This document shows positions 22,622-31,401 of a stretch of DNA of 50,163 nucleotides, one piece after another (position 1 is the first letter of the stretch; each line of letters begins with the position of its first letter). Made by a program: the position numbers and the translations under genes. This DNA is from an uncultured Eubacterium sp. (GTDB lineage Bacteria; Bacillota; Clostridia; Oscillospirales; Acutalibacteraceae). Below the pieces are notes generated by a model that was not told the origin of the DNA, made no database searches, and was given only the letters and a program-made list of their open reading frames with translations. The DNA lies in contig CAJOJV010000006.1 of the NCBI GenBank assembly GCA_905234995.1, forward strand, positions 1 through 50,163. The letters run 5' to 3'.

Positions 22622-24256
22622 TCAGAGCGCCATATACCAGCTTTCCGTATAGCTTTCATCAAGCTCTCCGTTGTTGTAGAGGTCGATATGCTGTCTGAAC
22701 TTGCCGTTGAAGATTACCGTAATATCCAACTTACCGTCTTTCTCGCCGATTTCTATTTTGTCTATCAGTAATCTTAAATCGGAGTCGCTTATTGCACCTT
22801 CAGCGGCAATTCTTTCAAGCACCTCTACGCTGCTTTTGAGTTCGGCTTTGCGGTTTTTGACCGTACTTTCAATATCCTTCATATCTGCTATACGCTTTTC
22901 AAGGTCGGCTATTTCCTTTTCGCATTTTTCAAGCATATCGGTATAGATGCTTGCTCTCACTTTATCCCTGATGCGTTCAAGGAGAATATTTTGTTGGTCT
23001 TCCCTGCGTTGTTCGAGCTTTGCCTCAAGTCCTTCGATTAAATTAATCGTTGTTCTGTGCTCCGCTTTCCAGCGTTTAAAGCTTTTGTCAATCCTCCGGC
23101 AATTTTCGTGAGCGATTTCAATGATATTTTCCAGTTCTCTGTTGACGATAGCGTCAAGCGTTTCCTCGTTTATTCTGTGGGCAGTACAGTGTTCAACGCC
23201 ATAGCGGTGATATCCGTTGCAGACATATTCAAGTCTATCGGGTTTATCGCGCCACTTGCGTATTTTACAGGTAAAGGAGGAACCGCAGTCAGCGCACTTT
23301 ATCAGTCCCGTGTACCTGTGACACGGCTTTTCGTTTCCGGCTCTGACATTGTTTTTCTTTTTCGTTTCAAGCAGCGCATGGACCTTTTCAAAGGCTTCTT
23401 TGGAAATAATCGCCGGAACAAACCCTTCGTGGCGTATCCATTCTTCTTCGGGAAGGGTTTTACGCACTTTATTTATCTTGTTGGTATATGACTGGTGGCA
23501 TACCACCGTTCCCGTATAGAATTCATTATCAAGGATACGCTTAACAGTTGTTCCGTTCCATAGATAGCGGTTAGCGATTTCGGGTTTATTATAGCCGTGC
23601 TTCTTGCCGATATATTTATTCTGATAATAGCCCGGCGCTTTTATGCCTTCACTGTTCAGAATATGAGCAATGGATTTCATACCGTAGCCGTCAAGGAACA
23701 TCCTGAATATTCTTCTGACAATTGCTGCCGGCTCATCCATTATGACAATTTCGTTTGTATTCTTATCTTTAAAGTAGCCCATAGGCGGAACGAGGACGAT
23801 GCCCTTCTTCTGCTTTTGAAGGTATCCTGCGCGGATTTTTCTGCTGATATCACGCGCATACATATCGTTGAAGATACCCTTGAAGCCAACCATCAGGTCA
23901 TCGTCCTCATTACTTGTATCAATGTTTTCTGTTACGGATATTACTTTTACATCGTTCTCCCGCAGGAAATCAATGAACATCGCCGTTTGCGTTCGGTGTC
24001 TGCCGAGTCGGGATAAGTCTTTTACAATGACTGCATCTATCAGCCGCGCCTCCACCGCTTCGGATATTTTTTCTATTCCCTCTCGGTTGAAGTGCATTCC
24101 GCTGATGTTATCGTCTGCGGATTCGCCGACAATTTCAAAGCCGTTATTCTCTGCATATTCCCGAACAATATTCTGCTGATTTGTCAGCGAGTTCAGTTCA
24201 ATGTCGTCGTCACGGGAAAGCCTTGCATAAAGCCATGCTCTGTTTGATTTTGACAT
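22622..24256 (-). CDS. large serine recombinase (integrase of element B)
   Basis: A 544-residue serine recombinase with the same layout as that of element A: catalytic W-L-Y-A-R-L-S (Ser14), D-L-S-R-L-G-R, recombinase domain, zinc ribbon (C-A-D-C-G, Y-V-C-N-G-Y-H, H-C) near 320-355, coiled coil and C-terminal tail. Most of the N-terminal 150 residues are identical to the A enzyme; the C-terminal half has diverged more, which would fit the different core and arms at its tRNA-Leu(CAG) site. AAAGGAG precedes the ATG. It lies 39 bases from the intact tRNA-Leu(CAG), the normal place for an integrase near its attachment site. Confidence 0.95.
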   Translation of the reverse strand: MSKSNRAWLYARLSRDDDIELNSLTNQQNIVREYAENNGFEIVGESADDNISGMHFNREGIEKISEAVEARLIDAVIVKDLSRLGRHRTQTAMFIDFLRENDVKVISVTENIDTSNEDDDLMVGFKGIFNDMYARDISRKIRAGYLQKQKKGIVLVPPMGYFKDKNTNEIVIMDEPAAIVRRIFRMFLDGYGMKSIAHILNSEGIKAPGYYQNKYIGKKHGYNKPEIANRYLWNGTTVKRILDNEFYTGTVVCHQSYTNKINKVRKTLPEEEWIRHEGFVPAIISKEAFEKVHALLETKKKNNVRAGNEKPCHRYTGLIKCADCGSSFTCKIRKWRDKPDRLEYVCNGYHRYGVEHCTAHRINEETLDAIVNRELENIIEIAHENCRRIDKSFKRWKAEHRTTINLIEGLEAKLEQRREDQQNILLERIRDKVRASIYTDMLEKCEKEIADLEKRIADMKDIESTVKNRKAELKSSVEVLERIAAEGAISDSDLRLLIDKIEIGEKDGKLDITVIFNGKFRQHIDLYNNGELDESYTESWYMAL

Positions 24257-24286
24257 ATCAAATCAACTCCTTTACATATTTTTATC

Positions 24287-24324
24287 AAACACAACATACC
24301 ATAAAGAACACTAAATAGCCAGAC
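24287..24324 (-). promoter_or_regulatory. conserved recombinase leader/promoter region (element B)
   Basis: Minus-strand counterpart of 10549-10586: GTCTGG-TAT, TTCTTT and TATGTTGTGTTT are conserved. Here it overlaps the last codons of the 60-residue gene. Confidence 0.45.
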
Positions 24325-24493
24325 TAAATCCGCCGTCACCTTCAGAAATTTCTTCGTCTTCCGGTTCTTCTTCGGGAAGCGTTGAATCCGTCGTCATATA
24401 TCCTTTGACTGCGGACTCGAGAAACTGATCAAAGGCTTTTTCGTTTCCGTTATAATAAACTTCAACCTTGTTCACGTTTTCCTGAATACTCAT
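24311..24493 (-). CDS. 60-residue conserved element protein (element B)
   Basis: The ATG at 24493 is chosen because AAGGAGGTG lies 8 bases upstream. The product starts MSIQENVNKVEVYYNGNEKA, and ends in an acidic tail with G-F-S-L-A-I. The V-E-V-Y-Y-N-G-x-E-K core matches the 49-residue protein of element A at the same place before the recombinase gene. Possible small DNA-mimic or regulator of the recombinase; no domain known. Confidence 0.7.
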   Translation of the reverse strand: MSIQENVNKVEVYYNGNEKAFDQFLESAVKGYMTTDSTLPEEEPEDEEISEGDGGFSLAI

Positions 24494-24509
24494 GGGTTTT
24501 CTCACCTCC

Positions 24510-24656
24510 TTATTCTTCATTTTCATTGTCTGCATTTATCTGTTTAAAGACGTCATCACCGCGCCAGAGTAGTTGAAGAGAAACTAATCCTTCATCTTCA
24601 TAATCGCTGACAAACGGGATGAATACTTCTTCGTCAAAATCTATATTTTTATACAA
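24510..24656 (-). CDS. possible 48-residue acidic protein (TTG start)
   Basis: An open frame from TTG at 24656, with AGAAAGG 12 bases upstream, to TAA at 24510. The product has F-I-P-F-V-S-D-Y-E-D-E-G-L-V-S-L-Q-L-L-W-R and an Asp/Glu-rich end. It fills the gap between the relaxase and the 60-residue gene. The unusual start and lack of a counterpart in element A make it uncertain. Confidence 0.4.
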   Translation of the reverse strand: MYKNIDFDEEVFIPFVSDYEDEGLVSLQLLWRGDDVFKQINADNENEE

Positions 24657-24713
24657 TTTTCAATAATACCTTTCTGCCTGCTTTGTATCTCAACATAGCA
24701 GGACTTTTTAGTT

Positions 24714-26240
24714 TTACATCGACTGACCGAATCCTTCGTCTTCATCAAAGTCTTCGTCAGTATCGTTGTTCTGATTTGTGTTTTGCAGTTGCTGCTGATA
24801 GCGCTGTTGCTGGATTGCACGGCGGAGAGCGAAGTCAATAATACCTGTGCCGATGTTGAGAAGCGCTTCTGCGTTTTCGGCTGCCCTGCGGCTGTCTTCT
24901 TCGTCTTTTTCCGCCTTGGTGTATTCACCGCCTGCGGAACGCTCGCCGTGAGCAATGCGTTTCTGCTGCTCTTTGGAGAGTTCCTTGCTGTCCGTCTGCT
25001 GCCGCTTTTGAGCATTGATTTCGTTGATACGGTCAGCCGCCTTGCTGTTGAAAAGCGAGGCAACGGATTGCAGCAGGCTGTTGTAAATATTCGTGTTCTT
25101 GTTGATATTCTTCCAGCCGTTATCCGTTCCGAAGATGAGCGATTCCTGCACCGCCTTTATCAGCATATTCTTAAGAGAACGGAATTCTTTGTTCGTTTCT
25201 ATCGGTATGTCCTTGTCGTTCTCGCTGTCATAATAGAGAGCGAGTTTCAAGCGGTTGACCTCGTTCCACCTTGCATACATATATCGAAGCGGACGGTTTT
25301 CGTTTACGATATGCCTGAGCAATTCATCAACCGTATGCTTGATATTTTTCGGAAGATAACCGTAGACCTTCTTTCCTTTGCAGTTATTAAGCTCGTTTTG
25401 TAACTGCTTAATGAGTGCGGCAGTTTCGTCTGTAATCGGAAATATTCTTTTGGAAATTCCTTCAAGAACTTCATCCATTTCCGCTTTCAGTTCGTCGCGG
25501 ATTTCCGTCTGCTCTCTGAACAACTTGTATTGTTCGTTACGGAATATATCGTTACCGAAGGCGCTGCGCATTTTCTCCATTCCCTTTTTCGTCAGATAAC
25601 CCTGACCGCTTTTTGATAAGACTATCAGATGAATATGCGGATGGTGCGTCGTGTTATGGAAGGCGGCGTACCACTCCATATCGCTCGGCTTAAGCTTATG
25701 CGCTTCGGCAAGCTCATTCATATTGCGGCGCACGCACTGCTTCCAGGCGTCGGCATTGTTGTAGCCAAGTCGCTCCGCATCTTCACGGCGCAGGCTGATG
25801 ACGTGCGTCCAAACAACGCCCTCATGAGCAGATACTTTGTCTGCAACATCGTCCAGGTCAATCGCTTCATCGGTTGCAGAAAAGAGTCCGTGCGAGCCGA
25901 ACTTTTCAACGCCGGGGCGCTCGGCAATATATGAAACAAGGCTTTTCAGTTCATCGGTACGGTCAGCTTCACGCTCGGCAACCGCATTGATAAATTCCGT
26001 TGCATTTTCTTTTGATGGTTTCATCATAAAGTCATCAAATTCAATATACTTTTTCGTTTCGGGAAAGTGTTTTGTAATACGGTTGATTAAAGTAAACTGC
26101 TGCTGCGTTGCAATCTTACCGTCTTTCCCTTTCGGAACCTTCTCAACACCTTCGCGCGTTCCCATATACTTAACGAGCTTACCGGCGTTTTGCGCAGACG
26201 GGTTTTTGATGAATCTGCTCGATACAATTATCTTCGCCAT
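24714..26240 (-). CDS. MobP-type relaxase (element B)
   Basis: A 508-residue homologue of the element A relaxase, starting MAKIIVSSRF and with the same Y25, N-terminal conserved blocks and metal-binding T-H-H-P-H-I-H-L-I motif around 198-206. The C-terminal tail is Gln/Asn/Asp-rich and longer than in A. Its ATG overlaps the MobC-like stop. It would process oriT at 26676-26843. Confidence 0.88.
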   Translation of the reverse strand: MAKIIVSSRFIKNPSAQNAGKLVKYMGTREGVEKVPKGKDGKIATQQQFTLINRITKHFPETKKYIEFDDFMMKPSKENATEFINAVAEREADRTDELKSLVSYIAERPGVEKFGSHGLFSATDEAIDLDDVADKVSAHEGVVWTHVISLRREDAERLGYNNADAWKQCVRRNMNELAEAHKLKPSDMEWYAAFHNTTHHPHIHLIVLSKSGQGYLTKKGMEKMRSAFGNDIFRNEQYKLFREQTEIRDELKAEMDEVLEGISKRIFPITDETAALIKQLQNELNNCKGKKVYGYLPKNIKHTVDELLRHIVNENRPLRYMYARWNEVNRLKLALYYDSENDKDIPIETNKEFRSLKNMLIKAVQESLIFGTDNGWKNINKNTNIYNSLLQSVASLFNSKAADRINEINAQKRQQTDSKELSKEQQKRIAHGERSAGGEYTKAEKDEEDSRRAAENAEALLNIGTGIIDFALRRAIQQQRYQQQLQNTNQNNDTDEDFDEDEGFGQSM

Positions 26241-26653
26241 CAGCGTTTCCTGTTGATAAATTCGTCAGCAGTTTCGAGCGAAATATACCCGTTAGTGTAG
26301 GCAACTTCTTCTTTAACTACTTTGTTAAGTTGCTGCCAATCAACGCCTGTATAGTCGTGATAAGCCGCCGCAAGACGATTGAACTTCCCGAGCTCAACCG
26401 CCATCTTAAAGAGCATTTCGCACATGCCTTTTTCCGTATGCTGTATCTCATCTTTGATGACGGAACTTATCATCGGCGAGAGATAATCTGCGTTCTGACT
26501 CTGTAAGATATATCCGATATAGAAATCAATCGCAGTCCTTACGAAGTCACTTCGGTTGACGCAGTTGGATAAAGGTAGCACTTTATCCATTTGTTCCACC
26601 TGACTCGGCAACTGCCAGTATGAATATTTTTCTTTCTTTTCGATTGTAATCAT
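26240..26653 (-). CDS. MobC-like mobilization accessory protein (element B)
   Basis: A 137-residue protein closely similar to that at 8490-8894 from Y-W-Q-L-P-S-Q-V onward. The start is unclear: where element A has ATG after GGAG, this copy has ATC, so I place the start at the ATG nine bases upstream (26653). The frame is open to 26710. The N-terminal part looks like a ribbon-helix-helix DNA-binding unit (N-R-S-D-F-V-R-T-A-I-D-F-Y-I). It overlaps the relaxase start. Confidence 0.72.
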   Translation of the reverse strand: MITIEKKEKYSYWQLPSQVEQMDKVLPLSNCVNRSDFVRTAIDFYIGYILQSQNADYLSPMISSVIKDEIQHTEKGMCEMLFKMAVELGKFNRLAAAYHDYTGVDWQQLNKVVKEEVAYTNGYISLETADEFINRKR

Positions 26654-26675
26654 CTCCTGAATTGTAAATTTGAGC

Positions 26676-26843
26676 ATACCCCTGTTAAGCATTTCCAAAA
26701 CCGTCGGCACTGCCGTCGGATGTGGCAGGTGAGGCGCAGGGCATACGCCTCACTTTTACCTGCTTTCAATAATTTCTTTGAAAATATTGAAATAATCAAT
26801 CAGGTTTCAGCATTACTTTTCATTTCAGAGGTATTTCTTATTG
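26676..26843 (-). other. candidate oriT, element B
   Basis: Reverse-strand counterpart of 8305-8459. The conserved blocks appear in the same order: CAATAAGAAATACCTCTG (26843-26826), the 24-base block (26776-26753), CACATCCGACGGCAG with GCCGACGGTTT, and CAGGGGTAT (26684-26676). The bases between the blocks differ, so selection rather than recent duplication keeps the blocks. Confidence 0.55.
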
Positions 26844-26869
26844 AATATATTAAGTTTTTAAAGTACCCC

Positions 26870-27178
26870 TTACCAAATTTTATTGATAGTATAGAGGTGT
26901 GAGAGTCTGTTGCCGTTACTGCTGTCATACCGGTGCGTGATATTGATTAAGCATTTATCTTCCAACACCTTGAGCGCTTCATCCACAGTTGGCTCTGTCA
27001 TATGACATTTCCTGGCTATGGTGCTGCGCGAAGGATAGCACTGAAAGGTTTTCTTATCCGTACGGCTGAACAGATAACAGTAAACAGCAAAGTCTCTCGC
27101 CTTCAGGTCTTCATCAAAAATGCAGTTCGGCACAATGAAGAAGTTGCCTGAAGGGAATTTCTTTGGTGAATAATCCAT
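26870..27178 (-). CDS. winged-helix replication-initiator-like protein (element B)
   Basis: A 102-residue protein from the ATG at 27178 (GAAAGGA upstream); an in-frame ATG further up is less likely. It shares F-P-S-G-N-F-F-I-V-P-N-C-I and the helix-turn-helix Y-P-S-R-S-T-I-A-R, T-E-P-T-V-D-E-A-L-K-V-L-E with the element A copy. Unlike there, no iteron array lies upstream; instead the polymerase-like gene starts divergently about 100 bases away. Confidence 0.75.
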   Translation of the reverse strand: MDYSPKKFPSGNFFIVPNCIFDEDLKARDFAVYCYLFSRTDKKTFQCYPSRSTIARKCHMTEPTVDEALKVLEDKCLINITHRYDSSNGNRLSHLYTINKIW

Positions 27179-27246
27179 CGCTATATTTCCTTTCGTAAGA
27201 TTAAATCCTGCATCCCGAAAACAGAAAAGTGGACACAATATTCATA

Positions 27247-27273
27247 TTGCATTTTGAAAGGTTTTGTGATAAT
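27247..27273 (+). promoter_or_regulatory. extended -10 promoter placed at the start codon of the polymerase-like gene
   Basis: TG-T-GATAAT (27265-27273) with a -35-like TTGCAT (27247-27252) would start transcription about at 27280-27282, where the ATG begins. No ribosome site lies before this ATG, so the message may be leaderless. Confidence 0.45.
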
Positions 27274-27281
27274 ATTTAAAT

Positions 27282-30200
27282 ATGAAACAGAACAAATATC
27301 GCATTTATGAGCTCTCGGCTCGGGCAATTATTGCAAATTCAAAACCGAATTCACAAGGCAGAACCATCTTCAATCTCAACTCTGTACAGACAGAAAAGTG
27401 CAGGGTTATTTCTGCTTCCCACGAGCAGGAAAGCAACGCCCTGTTCTATCAGATAATGTGCGAGAAGCATAGAAATGATTTTGCACTTCCCGAAGGAAAC
27501 ATCATCACCGATCTTGCTGATATTATCTTTTACTGCAATTTTGAAAACATATTTGACAGAGACGAACAGCAGAAAAAATATGCCGACCTTCAGCGCAAAG
27601 CAAAAGATATGTTCCGACCCGAAGGCGTGACACTTGACTTCGGCACAGGCGCTCACCGCTATGTCGCCTTTGAGCGTTCTGCGAGTATGAGCCGCAACGC
27701 AAAGCTGTCTTTTATCCGAGAGGACTATCTTGCGCCGATACGAAAACGAATGATGCTGGATATGACAATCGGTGATTGCCAGCTTTCAAAGTTTTACGCA
27801 TATAACGGACTGCTGCTGTCATCAGGGACGAGAATTGATAACGTATACATTGAGAAGAAGCACCGTGTAATTGTGATTGATAATCCGACTTATGCTGTTG
27901 ACGCCACGAGAATTATCACCGTGGAAGATGACGGCACAAAAAATCCCATGCGTAAATACACGAGAAAAGAAACAAGAGGTATCGTGGAAGTAACCGGCTT
28001 TGACGGCGAAGGTCTTATCTCAAAGGAATATGCCGCCGTCATTGATAAAGCCTTCTGTGGTGAGCATTGCCACACCTCTTTCCAAATTCGTCTGCCGTAT
28101 GTTAAAGGGATGCTGCACCAGGTTGACTTCAAGGATTTTCTTCACAGCGCAGGAACAGAAATGATAACGGACATTTTCGGCGTTACTCACAAGGTGAAGG
28201 ATGTGGATATCATTCTCACCAAGAGTATGTTCAAAGGTTACGGCTGGCTGCTTGATAACAATATGTCCTGGGAGGATTACTGGAAGGCGTTTACCAAGTA
28301 TAGCCACGCCTTGTATATCACGAACGTCAGCAAGGAACATCCCGAAGAATTTACGGAACTGAACTACCAGTTCCTGAATACGCTATCGCTGACAAGAGAG
28401 GAATTCCGCCCCGATGATTTACCTGACGGCTGGACACAATCGCCGCAAAACGAGGAGCGCAATTGGCTGACAAAAGAAACCGAAACGGCGTACTACAACC
28501 TTTGCGCCGATGATGAATACCGCCTGAACTATTTCCTTAAATACCTGAACAGAAGAAACCGAAAGACACGAAACTATCAGCTGGCAGAAATATTGAAGAG
28601 CAATCCTCTCTTTATCAACGAACCTGTCTATACGAAAGAATTGGAAAGCCGGGCAGATACAATACTGAAAAATTACGCGCTCGGCAAGTTGATTGTTGCC
28701 GGTGATAACCGATTTCTTTCCGGTGATCTGCTGGAACTTTTAATCAATCTGATAGATAAACGACAGCGGATGAACAGCAGAGAGAGAACATTTTTCTCTG
28801 CCGCTATGTCCACTCATTTTGCGAAGAATTCATACTATGCGCCGCGTATTGCCTACGCGCATGATAACGAATGCACATTACTGCGAAATCCGCATATCGC
28901 AAGAAACGAGGAAATTCAGTTAGCGGTTTACCCGCAGATTGAGCAGATGAGAAAGCATTATCTCGGTCACCTTTCAGATATTGTTATTGTGGATACACAT
29001 ATGCTCGCTGCCGAGCGGCTCGGCGGTGCAGACTATGACGGCGATATGATTAAAACCATATCCGACCCAATTATCAATGCTGCGGTCAAACGGAATTATG
29101 CGCTTAACAGCCTTGATAATATGAACAATATTCCGCTTTTGAAAATTCCCGAAGCCGAGCCGCTTATCCGTAATGCGAATGACTGGGAAGCGAGATTTGA
29201 AACTGTAAAGAGCACCTTTTCTTCCCGAGTCGGTCAGATATCAAACGCTGCTCTTGACCGAAGCATTATCGCTTATGATGAGAACTCCGATTCCGCTCTG
29301 CGCAGGAAATGCCGTGAGGAAACGGAAACGCTGGCTATTTTAACAGGTTTGGAAATTGACTCGGCAAAGAGCGGCGTCAAGCCTGACCTTTCCGATTATC
29401 TCGGAAGCAAAAGCATTTCCCGCAGTATATTTTTAACCTACAAGAACCTAAATGAACAATCGGAAAGTCGCCGCGAATGGTATCAGGAGACACACAGGGA
29501 CAAACTCAACAAATTCTTTTCTCAGACTGACTGGGCAAATGTCAGTTCCAACCTTGAACTGCTTCCATACTTCGCCCTTCAACTGAAAAAGCACACACCG
29601 AAGATAAAGGCACATCCTGCAAAGGACGACGAGCTTTTTGCTTTTGCCGTTGATGAAAATTGGAAAGCTAACCTTGATAAAGATATTCTTTCTGCGGTAA
29701 GCGGTTTGGTTTCGGATTATGAAGCGGTGCTTAACCGTATCCGTTTTTGCAAGGTTCCGATTAAAAACAAGAGCCGCAAAAGCGGTATTGACCGTATTCT
29801 CTATTCAAGAGGGCAAGAAGAAATATATCATTCTGACGAGCTTTATGCGTTATTCCAAACCATATCGGCTGAAAGGATTTCTGCTATCCGTGAAGCCATC
29901 CGCAACGAGAAATGGCATCTGATGGGAGAAAAAGAAAGAGAAGACTTCCTGAACGGATATCTTCCCGATAATGATTTTAAGGAGTATTATCCCCTGCTTT
30001 CCGATTTTCGTTTTAGCGGTTATAAAGTGCTGTACGATTTGATTGCCGATATTGACGATGAAAACAACGCGCTTGATAACAAGAGACTGATTCGTAAAAC
30101 AGATTCAGAAGCGTTTGCACAAATGATGCAGGCATATATTAACAAGTCGGCTGCCGTTTCATACCACGAAGCCGTATCCGTCAAATGCAGAGAATTGCTT

Positions 30201-30317
30201 GACAAAATAGTTAAGCCTTCCGTTGCCGTGCAGTATATCGTTGCACTTGGGAAGCGGCATCTTCTCTTTGATATACTGCTTGACAGCATTGAAAAAACGG
30301 TTTTGAAAAAGGATTAA
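27282..30317 (+). CDS. single-chain RNA polymerase of the RdRP/QDE-1/YonO superfamily
   Basis: A 1011-residue protein. The motifs of the double-psi-beta-barrel single-chain RNA polymerases appear in order: L-L-L-S-S-G-T-R (177-184), G-F-D-G-E-G-L-I-S (239-247), S-F-Q-I-R-x4-K-G (266-276), T-K-S-M-F-K-G (313-319), L-L-R-N-P (533-537), D-I-V-I-V (566-570) and G-G-A-D-Y-D-G-D (581-588). The last has the three metal-binding aspartates 584, 586 and 588, like NADFDGD of RNAP beta' and DLDGD of eukaryotic RdRPs. In SP-beta phage the YonO homologue is a DNA-dependent RNA polymerase. Here it is divergent from the mobilization genes of element B and coupled to a 277-residue protein. Template and promoter are unknown. 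Confidence 0.85.
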   Translation: MKQNKYRIYELSARAIIANSKPNSQGRTIFNLNSVQTEKCRVISASHEQESNALFYQIMCEKHRNDFALPEGNIITDLADIIFYCNFENIFDRDEQQKKYADLQRKAKDMFRPEGVTLDFGTGAHRYVAFERSASMSRNAKLSFIREDYLAPIRKRMMLDMTIGDCQLSKFYAYNGLLLSSGTRIDNVYIEKKHRVIVIDNPTYAVDATRIITVEDDGTKNPMRKYTRKETRGIVEVTGFDGEGLISKEYAAVIDKAFCGEHCHTSFQIRLPYVKGMLHQVDFKDFLHSAGTEMITDIFGVTHKVKDVDIILTKSMFKGYGWLLDNNMSWEDYWKAFTKYSHALYITNVSKEHPEEFTELNYQFLNTLSLTREEFRPDDLPDGWTQSPQNEERNWLTKETETAYYNLCADDEYRLNYFLKYLNRRNRKTRNYQLAEILKSNPLFINEPVYTKELESRADTILKNYALGKLIVAGDNRFLSGDLLELLINLIDKRQRMNSRERTFFSAAMSTHFAKNSYYAPRIAYAHDNECTLLRNPHIARNEEIQLAVYPQIEQMRKHYLGHLSDIVIVDTHMLAAERLGGADYDGDMIKTISDPIINAAVKRNYALNSLDNMNNIPLLKIPEAEPLIRNANDWEARFETVKSTFSSRVGQISNAALDRSIIAYDENSDSALRRKCREETETLAILTGLEIDSAKSGVKPDLSDYLGSKSISRSIFLTYKNLNEQSESRREWYQETHRDKLNKFFSQTDWANVSSNLELLPYFALQLKKHTPKIKAHPAKDDELFAFAVDENWKANLDKDILSAVSGLVSDYEAVLNRIRFCKVPIKNKSRKSGIDRILYSRGQEEIYHSDELYALFQTISAERISAIREAIRNEKWHLMGEKEREDFLNGYLPDNDFKEYYPLLSDFRFSGYKVLYDLIADIDDENNALDNKRLIRKTDSEAFAQMMQAYINKSAAVSYHEAVSVKCRELLDKIVKPSVAVQYIVALGKRHLLFDILLDSIEKTVLKKD

Positions 30318-30319
30318 TT

Positions 30320-31153
30320 ATGTTAAACGAAATTGAAGAATTTAAAGCATACACATCGCCTGTCATCTACAAAGCAGACAGCAAACGAGACACTTCTTAT
30401 CTCGGCAGGTTCACCTTTGATTCCCTCCTGGAATTCAGGGGACTCAGCAGAGTACTGACAATTGTTGCACGAGGATATATGTTTCAAAACGGTGAGGCTG
30501 ACATTGACCTTGCAAGGCGTGCCTTGTGCGCATGGTGCAGTATGCCCGAAATGAAAAAAGCCACTCCAAAGGAGGAGTGGCAGTTCATGACGGATTTTCG
30601 TGACCTTCACAACGAGTTTCCGGAACTCGTTGATAACCATGGTAACGGGTGGTACTTTTGCCATATTAAAAATGTATATAAATTTGTTAAGTGTTATCCT
30701 GACAGGGTAAGCAAGGTTGCCGTTAATAAAGCTGATTTGCTTGGCAAAAAGTATAACCGCATTTGGTATAGGAAAATACTGCAATTGCAGATTCCTCTTT
30801 TTGACTCACAGACAAAAGGTGCCTGGGTGCAAAACTTTGACAGCATTATTGCCGACGCATTAGTGCTCGGTCCACTGAAAGATACAACTCTTAATCTGTC
30901 GGAAGAAACGCTGTGTAAAATCAATTTAATTAATACAAGCGACACACCCGATGAAGTCATCGTCCTGTTAGTACAATACTATCTTGCCAACAAGCCGGAT
31001 GATGCAGAATGGGTTGTGCTTCCGACGGCAAACTTTGATATGTATTTCGGCAACACCAATTTCAGTAAGAAATGGCTGAAAAAGATTCCGGAAAGCATCA
31101 TTATCCGTGACACCTTCGGTTTTGGCGTCGGAAGGTACAAAATCGTTATCTGA
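30320..31153 (+). CDS. 277-residue protein of unknown function coupled to the polymerase
   Basis: The ATG lies two bases after the polymerase stop, so it is the second gene of that operon and is probably translated by coupling; no separate ribosome site is clear. The protein is soluble (no signal peptide or membrane segment), with helical, basic and tryptophan-containing stretches such as A-L-C-A-W-C-S-M-P-E, H-N-E-F-P-E-L-V-D-N-H-G-N-G-W and N-T-N-F-S-K-K-W-L-K-K. I do not recognise a family. The position suggests a processivity, primer/promoter-recognition or regulatory partner of the polymerase. Confidence 0.75.
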   Translation: MLNEIEEFKAYTSPVIYKADSKRDTSYLGRFTFDSLLEFRGLSRVLTIVARGYMFQNGEADIDLARRALCAWCSMPEMKKATPKEEWQFMTDFRDLHNEFPELVDNHGNGWYFCHIKNVYKFVKCYPDRVSKVAVNKADLLGKKYNRIWYRKILQLQIPLFDSQTKGAWVQNFDSIIADALVLGPLKDTTLNLSEETLCKINLINTSDTPDEVIVLLVQYYLANKPDDAEWVVLPTANFDMYFGNTNFSKKWLKKIPESIIIRDTFGFGVGRYKIVI

Positions 31154-31401
31154 AGAAAAAAACACCGGTCTACACCTGTGAAATTGGCAACATAGCCGAC
31201 CGGAATTTTTCGGACGGGGTAACGGTTGTTTTGAGAATTTCTATCGCCATTAACCGATTTTTCGCCTGACCGAAGTCCCGAAACCCTTGCAAACACTTAC
31301 TTTTCAAATTTGACACTTTTGCATAAGCGTCACGAAAACCGCTTCATAGACTTTTTGACGAAAAAGTGAGTGAATTGAAAAGGTAATATTTGAATAAAAT
31401 A
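31154..31401. other. noncoding stretch after the polymerase operon
   Basis: About 250 bases with no supported gene. Short inverted words are present (CGGTT near 31224 and AACCG near 31255), but I can name neither a promoter nor repeats like the element A iterons. Confidence 0.4.

Noticed and set aside
24641..25063. 140-residue minus-strand open frame rich in Arg/Lys/Thr
   Set aside because: It overlaps the relaxase gene in another frame, has skewed composition and no ribosome site.
27282..30317. Reverse transcriptase or DNA primase for the 1011-residue protein
   Set aside because: No YxDD motif or TOPRIM/archaeo-primase signature is visible; the DxDGD and accompanying motifs fit the double-psi-barrel RNA polymerases.
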